DNA of 64,000 nt from Phenylobacterium aquaticum. GTDB lineage: Bacteria > Pseudomonadota > Alphaproteobacteria > Caulobacterales > Caulobacteraceae. The notes under the pieces are model-generated. The model had not been told where the DNA came from, made no database searches, and saw nothing but the letters and a program-made list of their open reading frames with translations. The stretch is from contig NZ_JALDPT010000017.1 of the NCBI RefSeq assembly GCF_022695515.1, positions 1 through 64,000 of the forward strand, in the 5' to 3' direction. This document shows, piece after piece, positions 60,171-64,000 of this stretch. The position numbers were made by a program, and so were the translations under genes. The number at the start of each line of letters is the position of its first letter. Position 1 is the first letter of the stretch.

Positions 60171-60686
60171 GTGGCCAATCTCAGTCTTCGGGTGCCTGAC
60201 GAGTTGCTGGCCCGGTTCGATGCCGCCGCCGGCGGGCAGGGTGGTCGTGCGCCGACTTTGCGCCGGCTCATGGACCAGGCGGCAGCCGGGCTTTCAGCGC
60301 CGGGCGAGCGGCTTCCGACACGTCCCCTGAAGCTGACGGTTCGCCTTACTGCTGAGGACGGGGAGGGTCTGGCGCGCGAAGCGGCCGGCATGGCGCTCAC
60401 CCCGAACGGCTGGGTGGCCGCGCTCATCCGCCACCGCCTTCACGGCAAGCCGACCTTTTGCTCCGGTGAGACGGTCGCCCTGCTGGCGATCCAGGGCGAG
60501 GTGCGGCGGATCGGTGTGAACGTGAACCAGATCGCCCGGGCCCTGAACACCGCCGTCATGGAGGGCAAGGTGCTCGAGCTGGAGATCGCCTATCTCGACG
60601 CTCTGAGGACAGAACTACGTGCGCACATGTTCACACTGCGCGAGGCGTTCGAGGGCAATCTCGCTTACTGGGCGGTTGAGCCGTGA
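60171..60686 (+). CDS. mobC: MobC-like relaxosome accessory protein
   Basis: A 171-residue protein from a GTG start. A short ribbon-helix-helix-like N-terminus (ANLSLRVPDELLARFDAAAG) precedes the mobilisation segment KLTVRLTAEDGEGLAREAAG and the MobC motif VRRIGVNVNQIARALNTAVM, which helps melt oriT for the relaxase. It is coupled to the relaxase gene (GTGA overlap) and directly follows the nic candidate. Confidence 0.85.
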   Translation: MANLSLRVPDELLARFDAAAGGQGGRAPTLRRLMDQAAAGLSAPGERLPTRPLKLTVRLTAEDGEGLAREAAGMALTPNGWVAALIRHRLHGKPTFCSGETVALLAIQGEVRRIGVNVNQIARALNTAVMEGKVLELEIAYLDALRTELRAHMFTLREAFEGNLAYWAVEP

Positions 60687-61711
60687 CTGACTTCCAGATG
60701 GTCCAGGGTTTCGAGGACGTCTGGCGCCCACCCGTCCGGCAGCGGATCGTGCGGCCCCGCACCGTGCTGCGGCCGCCGCTAGATTCGGGCGAGGGCGCTA
60801 GGGCGCGTCTGGAGCGGGTCGCCGCCCGCGCCCCCGAAGTGATGGTCAAGGTCACCGGCCGCACACGGGACGGCGCCCATCTTCGCGCGCACCTGGAATA
60901 CATCTCGCGCATCGGCCAGCTGGAGCTTGAGGGCGCCGATGGCGCCCTGATCGTCAGCCGCCGCGACGTTGCGGATCTGGCGGACGAATGGGCCGGGGCG
61001 GCGCTCGCTGACAGATCCCGCCGCAAAAACTCGCCGGTCAGCCACTCCGTCATCCTGTCCATGCCGGCTGGTACGAGCGAGATCGCGGTGCGGGACGCCG
61101 CCCGATCCTTTGCGGCTGACATGTTCGCAGGCCGGCATGACTACGTGTTCACACTGCATACCGACACGCCACGTCCACATGTTCACCTGTCCATCTGTTC
61201 GCGTAGCCACGCGGGCGAGCGGCTCAATCCGAAGAAGGCCGACCTGGAACTCTGGCGCCAGACCTTTGCGCAGGCGCTTCGCGACCGCGGGGTCGAAGCT
61301 GAGGCGACGCCGAGACGCGCGCGCGGCGTCACCCGCAAGGCCGAGCGGACATCGCTGCGGAAGATCCGAGACCGGGAAGTGGCGGGGGAGGGGCCCATGG
61401 GGCGCGTCCGCCGTTCGGCGTATCGTGAGGCGGCGGGCGCCGCCTTCCAGGGACGGACCGAGCGGACCCCCTGGGAGCAGAGGATCGTCGCCCGGCAACA
61501 AGCTATTCGCGAGCTGTACCTTACGCAGGCCAGGCTGCTTGGCCGCTCAGGCGATCCGGCCGATCGAGCCCTGGGCGCAAAGGTGGAGGCGTTCGTTCGA
61601 AGCATGCCCCAACCCGATACGCAGCGCTTGGCGTTAGCGCGGGAACTTCGGGCGGCGAACGAAGCGATGCGGAATCGCAATCTTGGCGAAGATCGGGAGC
61701 GGCCACGATAA
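60683..61711 (+). CDS. Relaxase/mobilisation nuclease, MOBP type
   Basis: A 342-residue relaxase that nicks oriT and leads the strand into the recipient. The N-terminal motif VKVTGRTRDGAHLRAHLEYI contains a candidate catalytic tyrosine (Tyr73), and motif III is HTDTPRPHVHLSIC, giving His159, His166 and His168 for metal binding. It is shorter than many MOBP relaxases and ends in a basic, helical tail without a helicase or primase domain. It overlaps mobC by four bases. It probably pairs with VirD4 at 38542. Confidence 0.88.
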   Translation: MTDFQMVQGFEDVWRPPVRQRIVRPRTVLRPPLDSGEGARARLERVAARAPEVMVKVTGRTRDGAHLRAHLEYISRIGQLELEGADGALIVSRRDVADLADEWAGAALADRSRRKNSPVSHSVILSMPAGTSEIAVRDAARSFAADMFAGRHDYVFTLHTDTPRPHVHLSICSRSHAGERLNPKKADLELWRQTFAQALRDRGVEAEATPRRARGVTRKAERTSLRKIRDREVAGEGPMGRVRRSAYREAAGAAFQGRTERTPWEQRIVARQQAIRELYLTQARLLGRSGDPADRALGAKVEAFVRSMPQPDTQRLALARELRAANEAMRNRNLGEDRERPR

Positions 61712-61823
61712 CCTATATATGATTGGAACTGCGGATGTAGATAACCCACAGATTATTGCGTGTTTGTATTTTGATCACCTATGAATTATAGAATGATCAG
61801 AATTAGATAATGAATGGGTTATC
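61712..61823 (+). promoter_or_regulatory. AT-rich promoter with a 9-bp inverted repeat before the XRE/Fic pair
   Basis: This is the most AT-rich stretch of the window. GATAACCCA (61740-61748) and TGGGTTATC (61815-61823) are perfect inverted copies 66 bases apart, the second touching the ATG, and two TGATCA palindromes (61772, 61794) lie between. The layout suggests repression by the XRE protein through DNA looping, and foreign origin. Confidence 0.6.
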
Positions 61824-62285
61824 ATGCCCGCGACTGATAGAGCGGCCCGAGCGCTTGATATGCGGCTCGGCTTGGTGCGGAACTGGTCGGTCGCCAGGCC
61901 GCCTCGCGGCTGGCTGCGCGCCATTCGCGATGCGCTTGGCCTAACCACGAAGCAGTTCGCTAGACGTCTCGGCGTAAGCCAGCCGCGCGTTGTGGCCCTG
62001 GAAAAGGGCGAGGTGGATGAGACGGTCACTCTGGCGACCCTGCGGCGCGCCGCCGAGGCGCTGGATTGCCAACTCGTCTACGTGATGGTGCCGAACCGAC
62101 CGCTCGTCGAGATGCTCCGGGAGCGCGCGGAGGCTAAGGCCGACGAGCAACTTGAGAGCGTTGGCCACACCATGCGCCTGGAGAACCAGGCGCTCACGGC
62201 CGGCGATCAGCGGCGACAGCGCGAGGTGCTCATCGACCAACTGCTGCGCGGGAACCTGCACCGCCTGTGGGACGAGCCCGCGTGA
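61824..62285 (+). CDS. Mobile mystery protein A (XRE-type regulator, likely antitoxin)
   Basis: A 153-residue protein of the mobile-mystery-A family: a Cro/C1 helix-turn-helix (IRDALGLTTKQFARRLGVSQ, PRVVALEKGEVDETVTLATL) followed by RRAAEALDCQLVYVMVP and a helical tail. In the known pair it precedes a Fic-domain protein (B) and is carried on mobile elements. The stop overlaps the GTG of the Fic gene (GTGA), so a toxin-antitoxin arrangement is likely. It starts directly at the inverted repeat. Confidence 0.9.
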   Translation: MPATDRAARALDMRLGLVRNWSVARPPRGWLRAIRDALGLTTKQFARRLGVSQPRVVALEKGEVDETVTLATLRRAAEALDCQLVYVMVPNRPLVEMLRERAEAKADEQLESVGHTMRLENQALTAGDQRRQREVLIDQLLRGNLHRLWDEPA

Positions 62286-62875
62286 CCGACCCGCTCTTCG
62301 ATGCGGACGATGAGGCCAACACGCCGCTCACGCCTGAGGGGCGCCAGGGTCTGCTGCCGACCTACATCACGACGCGGGCGGAACTGAACGAAGCCGAGCA
62401 AGAGAACATCGCCGAGGCGGACCGCTGGGCGTTTTCCCGCAAGCGCGGCGATGTTGTGGACGTCGACTTCCTGATGGCCCTGCATCGCCGCATGCTGCGG
62501 AAGGTCTGGCGATGGGCCGGCGCCCAGCGGACGACCGAGCTCAACATCGGCGTCGCGCCGCACCAGATTGCGGTCGATCTCCACGCCCTGGTTGGCGACG
62601 TCCGCTACTGGATCGACCACAAGACCTTCACCCCGGATGAGATCGCCGTGCGCTTCCACCACCGCCTTGTCGCCATCCATCCGTTCCCGAACGGCAATGG
62701 ACGTCACGCGCGCTTGGCCGCCGACCTGCTCATCAGGCAACTGGGCGGGCAGCGGTTCAGCTGGGGCCGGGCGAACCTGGTGGAAGCGGCCCAGACCCGC
62801 CGGGACTATGTCCGGGCGCTGCAGGCCGCCGACGCCCACGACATCGCGCCGCTTCTGGCGTTCGCCCGCAGCTAG
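62282..62875 (+). CDS. Mobile mystery protein B (Fic-domain protein, likely toxin)
   Basis: A 197-residue Fic protein from a GTG overlapping the XRE stop. The active-site motif HPFPNGNGRHAR (His133) is the HPFx(D/N)GNGR-x-R signature for AMP transfer to a target hydroxyl. An N-terminal helix TTRAELNEAEQENI is in the place of the inhibitory alpha helix, though it does not give a clean [ST]xxxE[GN]. It is the partner of mobile mystery protein A. An 18-bp perfect palindrome (62881-62898) follows the stop. Confidence 0.9.
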   Translation: MTDPLFDADDEANTPLTPEGRQGLLPTYITTRAELNEAEQENIAEADRWAFSRKRGDVVDVDFLMALHRRMLRKVWRWAGAQRTTELNIGVAPHQIAVDLHALVGDVRYWIDHKTFTPDEIAVRFHHRLVAIHPFPNGNGRHARLAADLLIRQLGGQRFSWGRANLVEAAQTRRDYVRALQAADAHDIAPLLAFARS

Positions 62876-62880
62876 CGCCC

Positions 62881-62898
62881 CCCGCCGTCGACGGCGGG
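62881..62898. repeat. 18-bp perfect palindrome after the Fic gene
   Basis: CCCGCCGTCGACGGCGGG is perfectly palindromic. It starts five bases after the Fic stop and touches the third transfer-gene element. It could form a hairpin terminator (no T-run) or bind a dimeric protein. Confidence 0.6.
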
Positions 62899-62909
62899 TA
62901 GACTTACGC
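62896..62909 (+). promoter_or_regulatory. Shared transfer-gene element, copy 3 (GGGTAGACTTACGC, upstream of alpA)
   Basis: Twelve of 14 bases match the copies at 29043 and 60063. It ends 95 bases before the AlpA-like gene at 63005, the same spacing as in the other two. Confidence 0.5.
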
Positions 62910-63004
62910 CTTTCCCGCCGAGGCCGCGCCTGGATAGGTGAGTCGCATGCCGTTCTCGCTTCGCGCAGTTGCGGACCCTGATCGGACGGCCAGGAGGATT
63001 TGCG

Positions 63005-63265
63005 ATGTTCGAAGGCGCTCCCATGCCGCCCCGCCTGCTCCGGACGTCGGAAGCAGGGCGTTTCCTCGGCCTGTCGGGCCGCACGCTCGAGAAGCATCGA
63101 ACCTACGGGACGGGGCCCACTTATCGGAAGATCGGCGGACGCGTGGTCTACGCCATCGACGACCTGCAGAGATGGGCTGATCGCGGGGCTAAAAGCTCAA
63201 CCTCCGATCCCGGCCAGGGCCGCGTCCTGCCGGCTCGTCCCCAGGAATCTCGCGCCTTCGGCTGA
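63005..63265 (+). CDS. AlpA-like helix-turn-helix protein (excisionase type)
   Basis: An 86-residue DNA-binding protein of the AlpA/MerR-like HTH_17 group: PRLLRTSEAGRFLGLSGRTL, EKHRTYGTGPTYRKIGGRVV and YAIDDLQRWADRG. Such proteins act as excisionases or activators of mobile elements. AGGAGG (62992-62997) precedes the ATG at 63005, which fixes the start. The shared transfer element upstream suggests it is controlled with, or itself controls, conjugation genes. It resembles regulators next to parA in alphaproteobacterial ICEs. Confidence 0.85.
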   Translation: MFEGAPMPPRLLRTSEAGRFLGLSGRTLEKHRTYGTGPTYRKIGGRVVYAIDDLQRWADRGAKSSTSDPGQGRVLPARPQESRAFG

Positions 63266-63297
63266 CGCGTGCGCCCGTCGGCAGTCGGCAGTCGCCC

Positions 63298-63567
63298 TTA
63301 GCGTTCGCCGAAGGGGTGCTTGCCGTACTTCCGCATCAGATCGTCGAAGGCCTCGCCCATGAGGGCTTGCAGGCTCGTCCCTTGTTCGAGCGCCAGCAGA
63401 TGCAATCCTCGGCTCATCTCCGGACTGAAGTAGCCGCTCACCGCCTTCTTCCCGATCCTGGCCGGCGCCTTGGCGGACGCGGTGGGCGCCTCTGAGGGGT
63501 CGCCGGCCGGGGCCGCCGGTGGCGCAGGCTTGGCCTTCTCCGACTTGATCGCGGCGAACCGGCTCAT
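63298..63567 (-). CDS. Ribbon-helix-helix partition-associated protein
   Basis: An 89-residue protein: a basic, proline/alanine-rich N-terminus and a C-terminal ribbon-helix-helix pattern (KKAVSGYFSPEMSRGLHLLA, LEQGTSLQALMGEAFDDLMR). It overlaps the upstream parA gene by four bases (ATGA). This placement matches small centromere-binding ParG/ParB-like partners of ParA, so it may be the true partition partner now that the parB at 54227 is broken. Confidence 0.8.
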   Translation of the reverse strand: MSRFAAIKSEKAKPAPPAAPAGDPSEAPTASAKAPARIGKKAVSGYFSPEMSRGLHLLALEQGTSLQALMGEAFDDLMRKYGKHPFGER

Positions 63568-64000
63568 GCGAGCGGCGCCGGCGTGTGAACAGGTTCACGT
63601 GCGGACATGCCCAGCTGTCCTCGCGTCCAGGCCCAGAGCGCCCCGATCTCGCCGGCGGCCTTGCCACCATGATCGAACTCTTCGGCCGTTTGTCCCTGCG
63701 CCGTGCTGTGGTGGAAGGCGGCGCGCTCCGGCAACATGACCGGGGCAAGCCGCAGGCCGAAGGAGCCTTCCACAATCTCGGCCGCCTCTCGGTAGATGAG
63801 CGGGGCCTTAGGCGGCCCCGCCATCAAGACCACGAAGGCAGGCTTATCGCTGCCCTTCACCAACTCTGCGGTCGCCTCGATCGCGGCCAGGTCGAACGCC
63901 TTGGGCCGGCAAGGGATCAGGATGAGGTCGGCGAGACGCGCGGCCTGCCGCGCCATGGCGTCGGCATGGGGCGGCGTGTCGATGACCGCCAACTCAGCGC
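63564..64000 (-). CDS. parA: ParA-family partition ATPase (C-terminal part, runs off the window)
   Basis: The visible 145 residues are the C-terminal part of a ParA/MinD-type Walker ATPase: VIDTPPHADAMARQAARLAD (Walker B-like switch), LILIPCRPKAFDLAAIEATA and LPERAAFHHSTAQGQTAEEF. The P-loop half lies beyond position 64000; the TTG at 63992 is not a start, as the frame is open to the edge. It segregates the element with the ribbon-helix-helix protein downstream. Confidence 0.88.
   Translation of the reverse strand, partial: AELAVIDTPPHADAMARQAARLADLILIPCRPKAFDLAAIEATAELVKGSDKPAFVVLMAGPPKAPLIYREAAEIVEGSFGLRLAPVMLPERAAFHHSTAQGQTAEEFDHGGKAAGEIGALWAWTRGQLGMSAREPVHTPAPLA

Noticed and set aside
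1..64000. CRISPR array, tRNA, rRNA or complete insertion sequence
   Set aside because: No regularly spaced repeats, tRNA-like cloverleaf, ribosomal RNA motif or transposase was found by reading both strands; a covariance-model search could still find a tRNA.

Overview
The window is GC-rich throughout except for a few short AT-rich promoters. It reads as an alphaproteobacterial accessory replicon or integrative conjugative element carrying a catabolic cargo block. VirB-type conjugation genes, a DUF736/ArdC/ParB/ParA backbone, a Caulobacter-style SOS box and TonB receptors used for aromatics all suggest Caulobacterales or a relative; this is inference, and no rRNA, tRNA or CRISPR array was seen.

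Region 1 (1-27809) is an aromatic-acid catabolic cluster. It holds a homoprotocatechuate-type hydratase and aldolase, a TonB-dependent receptor, a fused indolepyruvate:ferredoxin oxidoreductase, a TetR regulator, three acyl-CoA ligases, a meta-cleavage hydrolase, a LigA/LigB extradiol dioxygenase, a two-subunit Rieske oxygenase, a quinone-oxidoreductase-like enzyme, a flavodoxin, an epoxide hydrolase, a ferredoxin-NADP reductase, a PaaA-like diiron protein, a PaaX regulator, two crotonases and a glutaryl-CoA dehydrogenase. Together they suggest CoA activation, ring oxygenation or epoxidation, meta cleavage and beta-oxidation-like finishing. A recurring operator (ATACG-N4-CGTAT) lies before the receptor, tetR, the first ligase, the hydrolase operon and gcdH, so the TetR protein at 8388 probably controls a cluster-wide regulon. 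Several genes here carry frameshifts: the hydratase 5' end, the aldolase, ligase 2 and a second receptor fragment.

Region 2 (27943-43217) starts with a pseudo-receiver and two small LuxR-type helix-turn-helix proteins. A compact, overlapping virB1-virB11 operon follows with an EexN-like exclusion lipoprotein and virD4, then an LPD7-domain protein, an XRE regulator and a zinc-ribbon/gamma-glutamylcyclotransferase fusion. virB4 is split by a one-base deletion but has a coupled restart.

Region 3 (43447-55732) is a cargo hot spot with a broken backbone gene at each end: the first 22 codons of a dinB gene with its SOS box on the left and the 3' part of a parB gene on the right. Between them lie candidate defence genes: a NERD-nuclease/STAND-like NTPase translationally coupled to the dinB stub; a MerR-like/HEPN pair; a GHKL-ATPase fused to a PD-(D/E)XK nuclease; and a HEPN/zinc-ribbon protein. 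A TetR/hydrolase module follows, whose hydrolase is fused in frame to the parB remnant.

Region 4 (56131-64000) is backbone: DUF736, an ArdC-like metallopeptidase, an iteron-like intergenic stretch, two uncharacterised proteins, a candidate oriT with an RP4-like nic sequence next to mobC and a MOBP relaxase, mobile mystery proteins A and B (XRE and Fic), an AlpA-like regulator, a ribbon-helix-helix protein and a ParA cut by the window edge. A GTAGRCTTACGC element lies about 90-95 bases upstream of virB1, mobC and alpA, which suggests co-regulation of transfer genes.
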